DNA of 64,000 nt from DATELY01 sp035276085. Lineage in GTDB: Bacteria; Pseudomonadota; Gammaproteobacteria; Steroidobacterales; Steroidobacteraceae. The notes beneath the pieces are model-generated. The model saw only the letters and a list, made by a program, of their open reading frames with translations, did not search any database and was not told where the DNA came from. Below are positions 16,905 to 25,911 of the stretch, in pieces. Within the stretch, counting starts at the first letter, position 1; each line of letters opens with the position of its first letter. Where the stretch lies: positions 21,714-85,713 of the forward strand of contig DATELY010000092.1 in the NCBI GenBank assembly GCA_035276085.1, in the 5' to 3' direction. The position numbers and the translations under genes are program-made.

Positions 16905-18710
16905 TCAGTTCGCCGCTTTCCTGCTTGCGGTGCCGGTCGCCTTCTTCTCCTCGATCCAACGGTCGATCTTCTTCTCCAGCACGTCCAGCGGCAGCGCGCC
17001 ATCGCGCAGTACCTGGCCATGAAACTCCTTGATGTCGAAGCGCTTGCCCAATGCCTGCTGTGCCCGAACGCGCAGCTCGGAGAGCTTGAACTGGCCGATC
17101 TTGTACGCAAGCGCCTGCCCTGGGCTCGCGATGTAGCGCTCGACTTCGGACTCGACGTCGCTGCGCGCGAGCGCTGAATGCTCGAGCATGTAGTCGACGG
17201 CGCGCTCGCGCGTCCAGCCTTGCGTGTGGATGCCGGTGTCCACCACCAGCCGCATCGCACGCAGCATTTCATCGTTCAGGCGTCCGAAGTACTGATAGGG
17301 GTCCTTGAACAAGCCCAGCTCCTTGCCCAGCGACTCTGCGTACAACGCCCAGCCTTCCATGAACGCGGTGTAACTGCCGAAGCGGCGAAAGCTCGGCAAG
17401 TCCACGAGTTCCTGCTGGATCGCGACCTGAAAATGATGTCCGGGGGCCGCCTCGTGCAGCGACAGTGTCTCCATGCCCCACTTCGGCTGCGCTTTCAGAT
17501 TGAACGTGTTGATGTAGAAGATGCCGGGCCGTGAACCGTCCGCCGAAGGTTGCTGATAAGAAGCACCGGCAGCCGAGGCGGCACGAAACGCCTCCACCGC
17601 GCGCACTTCATAGTCGGCCTTCGGGAAGTCACTGAACAAACGCGGCAGGCGTGCATCGATTCTGCGCTTCAAGTCGCGGTACGCCTGGAGCAGATCTTCC
17701 GGGCGTTGGAAGTAGAACCGGCGGTCGTTCTGCAGATACCGGATGAAAGCGTTGAGATCGCCTTTGAACTTTACTCGCTGGCGCACACCCTCCATCTCGC
17801 CACGAATGCGGGCGACTTCTTTCAATCCCATGTCGTGAATCGCTACCGGCGTCAGCTTGGAGGTCGTCTCCAGCTCGACGAGATGGGAGTACCACGCATC
17901 TCCCTGCGGCAGCGCTGTCCACGCCACGCTCGCGCGCGTCTTCGGGAGATATTCGTCGCGAATGAAATCCCGCATGCGACGATAGGCAGGCAACACGTCG
18001 TCGCGAGTCGCCTTCTCGTACTCGGCTGCAATTCGCTCGGCATCCCTGGGGGCGACTTCCTTCGGGACTTGCCGCACGGCTGCATAGAACAGACTGGCCT
18101 TGGGATCCGCCACGATCAACTCGTCCAGTTGAGCCAGCAGCTTCTCCATCACGACCCGAGGCTGCACGATGCCGCGCTCGGCGCCGGCGCGCATGTTCGT
18201 GATCGCCTGATCCGACCACGTCACGTACGCACGCAGGCGCTCGAGAAAGTTGTCGTAGTCCTGAGCGTTCGCAAACGGCTGGGCGCTGGTGCCCGATGCG
18301 AGTATCGGGATGACGAGCGGCAACGACCGCAACTGATCCACGGGAAGCAGATGCGATGGGAACTGCGCGCCCGCAATCGCCATCCGCCGCTGCTCCACGA
18401 AGACGTCCCACGTGACGCGATCGGATGGCGCGAGCGTGCCGACATCGAAGCGCATCGCCGCATCCAGGTAGCGTTGCTCCGTCGCAAGCCGTTTTGCCAC
18501 CTCTTCAGGGGCTATGTCATTGGCAAGCTTGTCGTTGTAACGCGGATCGCCGATGAACGTCGCTGCGATCGGGTCGAGCTGCAGATACTCCTCGAAATAC
18601 GCCTCGACCAGGTCGTGCAGCGACTGCGCTTGGACACCCTGGACCGAGGCAATCGTTACAGCGACTGCGACCATCAACTGTCGAACTCGACTACGAAGCC
18701 AATTGCTCAT
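16905..18710 (-). CDS. Secreted DUF885 family protein (putative metallopeptidase)
   Basis: About 601 aa with an N-terminal signal peptide (RQLMVAVAVTIASVQGVQAQ). The DUF885 domain fills the rest, with the zinc-peptidase-like motif HEAAPGHHFQ near residue 420 and EGWALYAESLG near 453. Peptidase activity is the usual annotation, but few members are characterised. GTG at 18713 and ATG at 18710 are both possible starts. GAGG placed 7 nt before the ATG favours the latter. The gene starts inside the last codons of the upstream MATE gene (overlap about 20 bp), implying coupled translation. The MATE-peptidase pairing has no obvious functional logic. Confidence 0.85.
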   Translation of the reverse strand: MSNWLRSRVRQLMVAVAVTIASVQGVQAQSLHDLVEAYFEEYLQLDPIAATFIGDPRYNDKLANDIAPEEVAKRLATEQRYLDAAMRFDVGTLAPSDRVTWDVFVEQRRMAIAGAQFPSHLLPVDQLRSLPLVIPILASGTSAQPFANAQDYDNFLERLRAYVTWSDQAITNMRAGAERGIVQPRVVMEKLLAQLDELIVADPKASLFYAAVRQVPKEVAPRDAERIAAEYEKATRDDVLPAYRRMRDFIRDEYLPKTRASVAWTALPQGDAWYSHLVELETTSKLTPVAIHDMGLKEVARIRGEMEGVRQRVKFKGDLNAFIRYLQNDRRFYFQRPEDLLQAYRDLKRRIDARLPRLFSDFPKADYEVRAVEAFRAASAAGASYQQPSADGSRPGIFYINTFNLKAQPKWGMETLSLHEAAPGHHFQVAIQQELVDLPSFRRFGSYTAFMEGWALYAESLGKELGLFKDPYQYFGRLNDEMLRAMRLVVDTGIHTQGWTRERAVDYMLEHSALARSDVESEVERYIASPGQALAYKIGQFKLSELRVRAQQALGKRFDIKEFHGQVLRDGALPLDVLEKKIDRWIEEKKATGTASRKAAN

Positions 18711-20061
18711 CACCGTGCCTCAACGCCTGGGCCATGCGAGTCGAAATGCGCCAGAAACGCCAGTTGAGCAGCACCGCCGCCGTACTCAAGCCTGCAATCA
18801 GACCCACCCAGACGTAAACCGGTCCCAGGCCCTGCCGAACGCCGAGCAGGTACGCCAGCGGAAATCCCACCAACCAGTACGAGACCAAACATACGATGAG
18901 TGCCGCCGTTGTGTCCTTGTAACCGCGCAGCGCGCCTGCCGCGCCAACCTGCAATCCGTCGGATACCTGAAAGATGGCTGCCATCAGCAGCAGCGCGGCC
19001 GCCAACTCGCGTACGGCATCGTCGCGCGTATAGATCCGCGCAATTGCATCGTTCGCGAATACGATCACAACGGCAGAGACGAGCATGATGGTTCCGCACA
19101 TGGCGATGCCCACGAAGCCGGCGCGCCGCGCGGCTGCTCGCTCGCCCGCGCCCAGCTGGTGGCCGACGTGAATCACCGTTGCCGAATGCATCGCCAACGG
19201 CAGCATGAACATGAATGAGGCGTAATTCAAAGCGATCTGGTGTGCGGCGGCGATGGTCGCGCTCATCGTTCCCATGAGCAAAGCAGCCGCAATGAAGAGG
19301 CCGCCTTCGCACAGGAGGCTGCCGGCGATGGGCAGTCCCATTCGCCCGAGCTCCGCGAGTACCGCGCTATTTGGGGCATCGAGGCGATCGAACAGGCCAT
19401 AGCAGGTGTACGCGGGCCCGCGCATGTACAGGATGAGAGCCAGCAACATGCACCACATCGAGACCGCGGTCGCCACGGCGCAGCCGACGACACCGAGCCG
19501 CGGGAATCCGAGCTTGCCGTAGATCAACAGCCAGTTGCCGATCACGTTGAGTACGAGACCCAACAGCGCGATGTACATGATCGGTCGCGTGCGGCCGATG
19601 CCTTCGCTGACGAAGCGCAGCGCGAAGAACGCCAGCACGGCCGGCAATCCCCAGCTGATCGCTTCGCAATAGGCCACCGCAATGGGCAGGATTTCGCGAT
19701 TGATGCCGATGACCGCCAGCACCCAATGCGCCTGCCACAGCAACGCCATCATCGACACCGACAGCAGCAACACGATCCATAGCGACTGACGCGCATACAC
19801 ACCGATCCGCGTATCTTCGCCGGCGCCATACGCGTGCGCGACCGCGGGCGCCAACGACATGAGAACACCCAGTCCAATGAGGAACGACAGCGTGTAATAA
19901 CTCACGCCCACGGCCAGCCCGGCCAATTCACGCGCGCCCAATTGACCCGCCATGACCGTGTCCGCGAAGGTCATGCCGGTGGTCGCGAGATTGTTGACGA
20001 TCAGGGGGCCGCCCAGGCGCAAAATGGCGCGAGCGTCCGCGCGGGCGAACTGGCTGAACAT
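18691..20061 (-). CDS. MATE-family multidrug/Na+ antiporter
   Basis: Inner-membrane exporter of 456 aa with about 12 hydrophobic segments in two related halves, as in NorM. The N-terminus (LRLGGPLIVNNLATTGMTFADTVMAGQLG) and the second-half start (LGRMGLPIAGSLLCEGGLF) are the paired MATE signatures. It is transcribed divergently from the thiolase gene, and the 91-bp spacer contains a 9-bp inverted repeat that could be an operator. Its stop overlaps the start of the DUF885 gene. The exported substrate cannot be predicted. Confidence 0.92.
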   Translation of the reverse strand: MFSQFARADARAILRLGGPLIVNNLATTGMTFADTVMAGQLGARELAGLAVGVSYYTLSFLIGLGVLMSLAPAVAHAYGAGEDTRIGVYARQSLWIVLLLSVSMMALLWQAHWVLAVIGINREILPIAVAYCEAISWGLPAVLAFFALRFVSEGIGRTRPIMYIALLGLVLNVIGNWLLIYGKLGFPRLGVVGCAVATAVSMWCMLLALILYMRGPAYTCYGLFDRLDAPNSAVLAELGRMGLPIAGSLLCEGGLFIAAALLMGTMSATIAAAHQIALNYASFMFMLPLAMHSATVIHVGHQLGAGERAAARRAGFVGIAMCGTIMLVSAVVIVFANDAIARIYTRDDAVRELAAALLLMAAIFQVSDGLQVGAAGALRGYKDTTAALIVCLVSYWLVGFPLAYLLGVRQGLGPVYVWVGLIAGLSTAAVLLNWRFWRISTRMAQALRHGDEQLAS

Positions 20062-20068
20062 GAAACGA

Positions 20069-20118
20069 GTTGACGGTTGAGGCTGGCGCTGTGCGAAGCG
20101 CGTACTCTGACCGTCAAC
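20069..20118. promoter_or_regulatory. Inverted repeat in divergent MATE/thiolase promoter region
   Basis: GTTGACGGT at 20069-20077 and its exact reverse complement ACCGTCAAC at 20110-20118 lie in the 91-bp spacer between the two divergent start codons. The 32-bp separation suits a dimeric regulator binding two half-sites, or simple chance. No regulator gene is adjacent. Confidence 0.3.
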
Positions 20119-20152
20119 GCCCCCGTGTCAACTCAGGAAGGTCGTCGAGCCC

Positions 20153-21448
20153 ATGCAAGGCCAGAAACCCATGCGTCGAGTGGCGATTGTCGGCGGCTTG
20201 CGCATTCCATTCGCGCGCTCGATGGGCGCCTATGCGCGGCAGTCGAATCAGCAGATGCTGGTTGCAGTGCTGCGCGGGCTGGTCGAGCGCTTCAAGTTGC
20301 AGGGCGAGGTATTGGGGGATGTCGGAGCGGGCGCGGTATTGAAGCATTCGCGCGATTTCAATCTCACGCGTGAGGCCGTGCTCGAAAGCGGCTTGTCCGC
20401 ACGCACGCCTGCTTTCGATCTGCAGCGGGCCTGTGGCACCAGCCTGGAGACGGCCATCGTTCTTGGATTGAAGATCGCATCCGGGCAGATCGAATCGGCG
20501 CTCGCCGGCGGTGTCGATACGGCGAGCGATGTCCCCATCGTGTACCCCGATGACTATCGCGACATTCTGTTGAGCGCTTCGCGTGCGCGCACGTTGGGCT
20601 CACGACTTGCACCCTTCTTGAAGCTGCGTCCGCGGCATTTCCGGCCGCAGTTGCCCGCCGTGGTGGAGCCGCGTACAGGTCGATCCATGGGACAGAGCTG
20701 CGAGCTGATGGCGCGCGAGTGGCACATCGAACGGCGCGCCCAGGACGAGCTTGCGCTCGAGAGTCACCGTAAAGCGGCTGCGGCATGGCAGTCCGGCTTC
20801 TATGCGGATCTGGTGATCCCGTTCGGCGGCTTGCAACAGGACAACAACATCCGCCCCGACACCACGCTGGAGAAGCTGGCCCAGCTCCCGCCGGTCTTTG
20901 CCAAAGATGGCAAGGGAACGCTCACGGCGGGTAACTCCACACCGATGACCGATGGCGCCGCGGGTGTCCTGCTGGCCTCAGAGGAGTGGGCGCGCGCGCA
21001 CAACCTGACGGTTCAGGCGTATTTGAGCTGGGGCAAGGCCGCCGCCGTGGACTTCGAGCACCGCGATGGGTTGCTGATGGCGCCGGTCTATGCAGTCCCG
21101 CGCCTGCTCGCCGATGCCGGGTTGACCTTGAAGGACTTCGACTTCTACGAAATCCACGAAGCCTTCGAAGCGCAGGTGCTCTGCACACTGGCAGCCTGGG
21201 AGTCGGAGCAGTTCTGCCGCGAGCGGCTCGGGTTGAACGGTCCGTTCGGCACGATCGATCGGTCCAAGCTCAACGTGAAGGGTGGGAGCGTTGCCATGGG
21301 CCACCCGTTTGCGGCCACGGGTGCACGCATCGTCGGGACGTTGGCGAAGCTGCTGGCGCAGCGTGGGACCGGACGGGGTCTGATCTCTGTCTGTACGGCG
21401 GGCGGGATGGGAGTCACTGCCATCCTGGAAGGACCGCATGCCGCGTGA
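20153..21448 (+). CDS. Acetyl-CoA C-acyltransferase (FadI-like thiolase)
   Basis: Thiolytic cleavage of 3-ketoacyl-CoA, or the reverse condensation. The 431-aa protein has the complete thiolase active site: acyl-accepting C94 (QRACGTSLE), H384 (GHPFAATGAR) and C414 (SVCTAGGMG), plus EIHEAFEAQ. The length and the long internal loop match FadI better than PhaA. No FadJ/FadB partner follows, which is unusual for FadI, so the second beta-oxidation subunit must be elsewhere if this is its role. AGGAAGG precedes the ATG by 11 nt. A second Met at codon 7 is a possible alternative start. Confidence 0.88.
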   Translation: MQGQKPMRRVAIVGGLRIPFARSMGAYARQSNQQMLVAVLRGLVERFKLQGEVLGDVGAGAVLKHSRDFNLTREAVLESGLSARTPAFDLQRACGTSLETAIVLGLKIASGQIESALAGGVDTASDVPIVYPDDYRDILLSASRARTLGSRLAPFLKLRPRHFRPQLPAVVEPRTGRSMGQSCELMAREWHIERRAQDELALESHRKAAAAWQSGFYADLVIPFGGLQQDNNIRPDTTLEKLAQLPPVFAKDGKGTLTAGNSTPMTDGAAGVLLASEEWARAHNLTVQAYLSWGKAAAVDFEHRDGLLMAPVYAVPRLLADAGLTLKDFDFYEIHEAFEAQVLCTLAAWESEQFCRERLGLNGPFGTIDRSKLNVKGGSVAMGHPFAATGARIVGTLAKLLAQRGTGRGLISVCTAGGMGVTAILEGPHAA

Positions 21449-21825
21449 TGGGGACTTCAGATCCTGGAATCAAAAAATGCCCACCGATCGGAGCACCGCG
21501 ATCCCGGGGAGGGGGGCAGTAACGAATCGCGAGCTCCGATCAGTCGGCACCTGGCACGGACCAGTGAAACTTGAAGGGCATCCATGCCCGGTTGCATGTC
21601 CCATGTGGGTCCGTGTGAAGAATCCATTTCCACGCACATGCACATCCTTACTCATGAAAGCGACAAAGCTAGGTACATTCCCTCAATTAATGGTCAGCGT
21701 TATGTCCCGCCGGTGCGTGAGGTCAAAGAGTGTGTAGCGTACGCACTGTGCTGGCGCCAGCGTCTGTCATATCGCACGCCAATTGGGCGAGACTCGCACA
21801 TCGGTTGAACAGCTTCGGATCCTGA
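21449..21825. other. 377-bp spacer before hemH, no convincing gene
   Basis: Visibly more A+T-rich than its surroundings in the part 21600-21730. It holds a small perfect hairpin, GGGCA-TCCA-TGCCC (21576-21589), with no T-run after it. The only reading frame of note is 56 codons (21638-21808), which has no ribosome binding site and no recognisable product. The hemH promoter must lie here, but I cannot place -35/-10 boxes with confidence. It may be decayed foreign DNA. Confidence 0.4.
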
Positions 21826-22923
21826 ATGACCGTCCCGACCGCCCCCGACCGCTCGTTTCAGCATGGCTCGATCGCAACCACCGCGGTACTGCTGGTGAAC
21901 CTGGGTACACCGGATGCGCCCACGCCACCGGCGGTGCGGGCGTTTCTGAAAGAATTTCTCTCAGACCCCCGCGTCGTCGAAGCCCCGCGCTGGCTGTGGT
22001 GGCTGGCGCTGAATGGCGTGATCCTGCGTATCCGTCCGCGGCGCAGTGCTCACGCCTATCAACAGATCTGGACGGAGCGCGGCTCGCCGCTGCTCGTCCA
22101 CAGCCGCGAGCTCGCGAGCAAGCTGCAGGACCGCTTGCAACACCTGTCGCCCGGTTTTCGGCTGGCGCTCGGGATGACGTATGGCTCGCCCTCGATCCAT
22201 TCGGCGCTCGCGCAATTGAAAGCAGCCGGCATGCGGCGCCTCCTGGTGTTGCCGCTCTATCCTCAGTACTCCGCCACCACGACGGCAGCCGTATTCGATC
22301 GTGTCACGCAAGAGTTGCAGAACTGGCGCTGGTTGCCGGAACTGCGGTTCGTCACGCAGTACTTCCGCGAGCCGCTGTATCTGGACGCTGCGGCCGACAC
22401 CATCCGCGAACACTGGCGCACGCAGGGTCGCAAACACCTGCTGTTCTCGTTTCACAGCATCCCGCAGCGGTATTTCGCGGCGGGCGATCCGTACTTCTGC
22501 CAGTGCCAGGAAACGGCACGTCGCGTCGCCGGGTTACTCGAACTGCCGCCGAGCGAGTGGAGTGTCAGCTTCCAGTCGCAGGTCGCCCGACAGCAGTGGT
22601 TGCAGCCCTATACCGACCGATGGCTCGTCGAGCGCGCCCGCGCCGGACTGAAAGGAGTGACCGTCGCTTGCCCCGGTTTTGCAATCGACAATCTCGAAAC
22701 GCTGGAAGAGATTGCGATCCGCAACCGCCAGGCATTTTTCAACGCGGGCGGGGAGCACTACGACTATGTGCCCGCGTTGAACGCGACCGAGAATCACGTC
22801 GAGCTGCTGACCCAGCTGATCCTCAAGCACACGCAAGGCTGGGATGAGCTGGCTCAGGAGCCGGATGACACCGGCCGGCAGCTCGCGCGCGAGCGCGCCC
22901 ACGGCATGGGAGCACAGCGGTAG
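21826..22923 (+). CDS. hemH: Ferrochelatase
   Basis: Inserts Fe2+ into protoporphyrin IX, the last step of heme synthesis, at the inner face of the cytoplasmic membrane. The 365 aa are normal for a gammaproteobacterial enzyme. Visible motifs are VLLVNLGTPDAP (21-32), LPLYPQYSATT (143-152), the catalytic His H210 in FSFHSIPQRY, and the ETLEEI acidic segment near 291. The start MTVPTAPDRS is followed by a polar leader before the first strand. It is separated from hemF and hemB, which are also in this window, so the heme genes are dispersed. Confidence 0.96.
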   Translation: MTVPTAPDRSFQHGSIATTAVLLVNLGTPDAPTPPAVRAFLKEFLSDPRVVEAPRWLWWLALNGVILRIRPRRSAHAYQQIWTERGSPLLVHSRELASKLQDRLQHLSPGFRLALGMTYGSPSIHSALAQLKAAGMRRLLVLPLYPQYSATTTAAVFDRVTQELQNWRWLPELRFVTQYFREPLYLDAAADTIREHWRTQGRKHLLFSFHSIPQRYFAAGDPYFCQCQETARRVAGLLELPPSEWSVSFQSQVARQQWLQPYTDRWLVERARAGLKGVTVACPGFAIDNLETLEEIAIRNRQAFFNAGGEHYDYVPALNATENHVELLTQLILKHTQGWDELAQEPDDTGRQLARERAHGMGAQR

Positions 22924-22937
22924 TTCCTGAATCAGTC

Positions 22938-23066
22938 ATGCGTGAACGTCAATTTGGCGAACGGAAATGGCGCAACGGCGTAATGGCGTCAGCAATCGGG
23001 CGCTTGACGCCATTTCGCCCTCCCGCCATTGCGTGCTGAGGCATGTACGCGAATTTCCAACTCACC
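22938..23066. repeat. Family B tandem-unit inverted repeat, copy 1
   Basis: Fills the spacer from just after the hemH stop to 10 nt before the VOC-protein start. Arms contain octamers around ATGGCG (AATGGCGCA, TAATGGCG on the left; GACGCCAT, CCGCCATT on the right). Its outer flanks, GAACGTCAATT on the left and GTACGCGAATTTC then ACTCACC on the right, recur in the same order in copy 3 (63159-63297). Copies 1 and 3 are therefore homologous over their whole length and not merely in the unit. Confidence 0.8.
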
Positions 23067-23076
23067 AGGTTCTTCC

Positions 23077-23790
23077 ATGCTCGGTCGCTATCTCGAAATC
23101 GGCATTCCCACCGCGCAGATCCAGGATTCCATCGGCTTCTACGAAGCGCTCGGCTTCTCGCAGGCATTGACGGGCGAAACCTGGACTCATCCCTACGCCG
23201 TGTTGACCGACGGCCGCTTGTTCATCGGCTTGCATGCAACCGCATGGGATGGCCCACGGCTGACCTATGTGCAGCCTGAGCTGCGGCGACACGTGGATGC
23301 CCTGGAGCGTGCCGGTGTCACCGCCGATTCGCTGCAGTTGGCGAGCGATGCATTCAATGAGCTCTCGTTCACGGCACTGCCCGACGTGCGCGTTCAGCTG
23401 CTCGAAGCGCGCACCTTTTCGCCCCCCGATCTGACCTCCGAATCCGCCTGCGGCTACTTCAGCGAGTGGGGCCGGCCGGTGCGCGATTTCGCGGGCTTGA
23501 GCGAGCACTGGGAACGGCTGGGCTTCGTCGCCTTGAGCACCACGAACGAACCCTTCCCGCGCATGAGCGTTACGAGTAGCGGCATCAATCTGGGCTTCTA
23601 CCGTACGCGGGCCCTGCGCCATCCGGTGCTCACCTTTGAAGATGCAGACATGGGCCAGCGCATCGAAGCCCTGCGCGCGCGCGGCTTCGCCTTCAGCGAC
23701 GAGATGCCCGATGCGCTCGACGAGCAGCTCAACGGCGTGCTCATTGCACCGGAAGGCACGCGCTTGCTGCTGCTGAACACAACCGATTGA
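23077..23790 (+). CDS. VOC (glyoxalase/bleomycin-resistance fold) protein, two domains
   Basis: Function unknown; the fold is used by many metal-dependent dioxygenases, lyases and resistance proteins. The ATG at 23077 (MLGRYLEIGIPT) is chosen because upstream readings run through the repeat element. The 237-aa product has two tandem VOC modules, residues about 1-110 (SIGFYEALGFSQ) and about 125-235 (HWERLGFVAL ... GTRLLLLN). The weak AGG upstream and the repeat ending 10 nt before the ATG are notable. It is followed 21 bp later by the S46 peptidase on the same strand. Confidence 0.78.
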   Translation: MLGRYLEIGIPTAQIQDSIGFYEALGFSQALTGETWTHPYAVLTDGRLFIGLHATAWDGPRLTYVQPELRRHVDALERAGVTADSLQLASDAFNELSFTALPDVRVQLLEARTFSPPDLTSESACGYFSEWGRPVRDFAGLSEHWERLGFVALSTTNEPFPRMSVTSSGINLGFYRTRALRHPVLTFEDADMGQRIEALRARGFAFSDEMPDALDEQLNGVLIAPEGTRLLLLNTTD

Positions 23791-23811
23791 CGACCACTCG
23801 AGGAGAGTCGA

Positions 23812-25911
23812 ATGTCCACGCCCGTTTCGCGAAGAGTTGCAACGCTCTGTGCTGCGCTGGCCGCCGTGGTCAGTGGACACGAAGCGCTGGCCGATGAAGG
23901 CATGTGGACACTGGACAATTTCCCGAGCGCGGCGGTCCGCGAGAAGTATCACGTCGATATCGGCCGCGACTGGCTCGAGAACGCACGTCAGGGTGTCACT
24001 CGACACGAGTCCGGCTGCACCGGATCGTTCGCCTCCGGTGCGGGGCTGGTGCTCACCAACCATCACTGCGCCCTGCAGTGTCTGGCGCAGCTGTCGTCCG
24101 AGCGTGAAGACCTGGTCGGTAACGGCTTCATCGCCGGCACGCGCGAGCAGGAGCGCCAGTGCCCCGGCGAGATTCTGTCGGTGTTGATGGCGACGGAAGA
24201 GGTCACCGCCGCAGTAAACGCAGCCACGAAAGGCTTGCCGACGACACAGGCCAACGAAGCACGTAAGCGCGAGCTCAGCAAACTGGAGGCGGCCTGCGTG
24301 GAGCGCTCGAAGAAGGACAAGGCGACCGGACCCTTGCAGTGCGAGTCCGTGACGCTCTATCAAGGCGGGCAGTACTTTCTATACAAGTACAAACGCTATG
24401 ACGACGTGCGCCTCGTGTTCGCGCCGCATGAAGAGATCGCAGCGTTCGGCGGCGACCCCGACAACTTCAACTTCCCTCGCTGGTCGCTCGATTTCAGCCT
24501 GATGCGCGCCTACGAAGGCGGTAAGCCGGCCGCGACTCAACATCATTTCCCCTGGCGAGTGGAAGGTCCGAAGGAAGGCGAGCCGGTGTTCGTGTTCGGC
24601 CATCCTGGCACGACGCAACGGCTCTTCACGCCGGCACAACTCGCGTTTCAACGCGACACCGTGATGCCGAGCTATCTGTTGAGGAATGCGGAGTTCCGCG
24701 GTCGCATCTTGCAGTGGGCAAAGAGCGGTCCGGAGCCGGCGCGTATCGTGCAAGGCGAACAGATGGGCGTGGAGAACTCGCTCAAGGTGTATCGCCAGTT
24801 GAATCAGGCGCTGCTCGATGGCCGTCTCATCGACCTGAAGACCAAGGAGCTTGCCAGCCTGCGCGAACGCGCCGGCAACAAGCCCGAGCTGGTGCAAGAG
24901 CTCGACGCCGCGCAAAGCGACATCGAGGCAGCGATGCAGGCGTATCGCGAGCTCTATGACCGTTACCTGTTTCTCGAAGCCGGCGCCGGATTCATGAGCG
25001 ATCTCTACGACTATGCTCATGCACTCGTGCGCGCCGCTGCCGAGCGCACGCTGCCGAATGAACAGCGCTTGCGCGAATACGCGGAGTCGAGCTTGCCGAA
25101 GATTCGAGCCAGCGTGCTGGCGGCACAGCCGATTTATCCCGAGTTCGAGCAACTCAAGCTGTCGCACTCGCTGGAAAAGCTGCGTGAGTTCCTGGGACCT
25201 GACGATTCCGTGGTGCGCAAGCTGTTGGCTCACGACTCACCCGATACGCTGGCGCGGCGTCTGATCTCCGGCACGAAACTGGCGGACGTCAAAGTACGCG
25301 AGCAGCTCTGGCAAGGCGGCGAGAAAGCGATCGCGCAATCGCAGGATCCGATGATCGTGCTCGCGCGTGACCTCGATCCCGGGAAGCGTGCCATCCGCAA
25401 GGCTTACGAGGATCGTGTGCAAGCGCCCGTCGCGGTCGCACAGGAACGCTTGGCGCGAGTGCGCTTTGCCGTGCTCGGCACCAGCACGTATCCCGATGCA
25501 ACGTTCACGCTGCGCGCGAGCTACGGCGCAGTGACGGGCTGGACAGAAAAAGGACAGGACGTCCCGCCGTTCACGCATCTCGATCGACTCTACGAACGTA
25601 CCACCGGCCAGAAGCCGTTTGCCCTGCCGCAAGTGTGGCTCGATGCCCGAGCGAAACTCGATCCCAAAACACCCTTCAACTACACGACGACGAACGATAT
25701 CGTCGGCGGTAACTCAGGCAGTCCGGTGATCGATGCGCAAGGCCGGCTCGTCGGTCTCGCCTTCGATGGCAACATCCATTCGATTGCAGGACGCTATGGC
25801 TACGATCCGGCCGTCAATCGCGCCATCGCCGTTCATCCCGCCATCATCATGACGGCTCTGGAACAGGTTTATCCGGCACGGCACCTGGCCGCGGAGATCA
25901 AGGGGCAGTAA
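23812..25911 (+). CDS. S46-family dipeptidyl peptidase (DPP7-like)
   Basis: Periplasmic serine exopeptidase releasing N-terminal dipeptides. The 699-aa protein has a signal peptide (about 1-27) and chymotrypsin-like halves around a helical insert. The triad is H85 (LTNHHC), D227 (WSLDFSL) and S635 (GGNSGSP). H85 and D227 have the same numbers as in Porphyromonas DPP11. The residue 18 after the Ser, which sets P1 specificity, is Gly (G653 in FDGN), as in DPP7-type enzymes; DPP11 has Arg there. A broad or hydrophobic P1 preference is therefore inferred. GAGGAGAG precedes the start. It overlaps the convergent YceI gene by 14 bp. Confidence 0.9.
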   Translation: MSTPVSRRVATLCAALAAVVSGHEALADEGMWTLDNFPSAAVREKYHVDIGRDWLENARQGVTRHESGCTGSFASGAGLVLTNHHCALQCLAQLSSEREDLVGNGFIAGTREQERQCPGEILSVLMATEEVTAAVNAATKGLPTTQANEARKRELSKLEAACVERSKKDKATGPLQCESVTLYQGGQYFLYKYKRYDDVRLVFAPHEEIAAFGGDPDNFNFPRWSLDFSLMRAYEGGKPAATQHHFPWRVEGPKEGEPVFVFGHPGTTQRLFTPAQLAFQRDTVMPSYLLRNAEFRGRILQWAKSGPEPARIVQGEQMGVENSLKVYRQLNQALLDGRLIDLKTKELASLRERAGNKPELVQELDAAQSDIEAAMQAYRELYDRYLFLEAGAGFMSDLYDYAHALVRAAAERTLPNEQRLREYAESSLPKIRASVLAAQPIYPEFEQLKLSHSLEKLREFLGPDDSVVRKLLAHDSPDTLARRLISGTKLADVKVREQLWQGGEKAIAQSQDPMIVLARDLDPGKRAIRKAYEDRVQAPVAVAQERLARVRFAVLGTSTYPDATFTLRASYGAVTGWTEKGQDVPPFTHLDRLYERTTGQKPFALPQVWLDARAKLDPKTPFNYTTTNDIVGGNSGSPVIDAQGRLVGLAFDGNIHSIAGRYGYDPAVNRAIAVHPAIIMTALEQVYPARHLAAEIKGQ

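Noticed and set aside
21638..21808. 56-codon frame upstream of hemH
   Set aside because: No ribosome binding site, no recognisable product; recorded under the spacer.
23062..24363. 433-codon minus-strand frame
   Set aside because: Antisense to the VOC and S46 genes, both of which have intact motifs.
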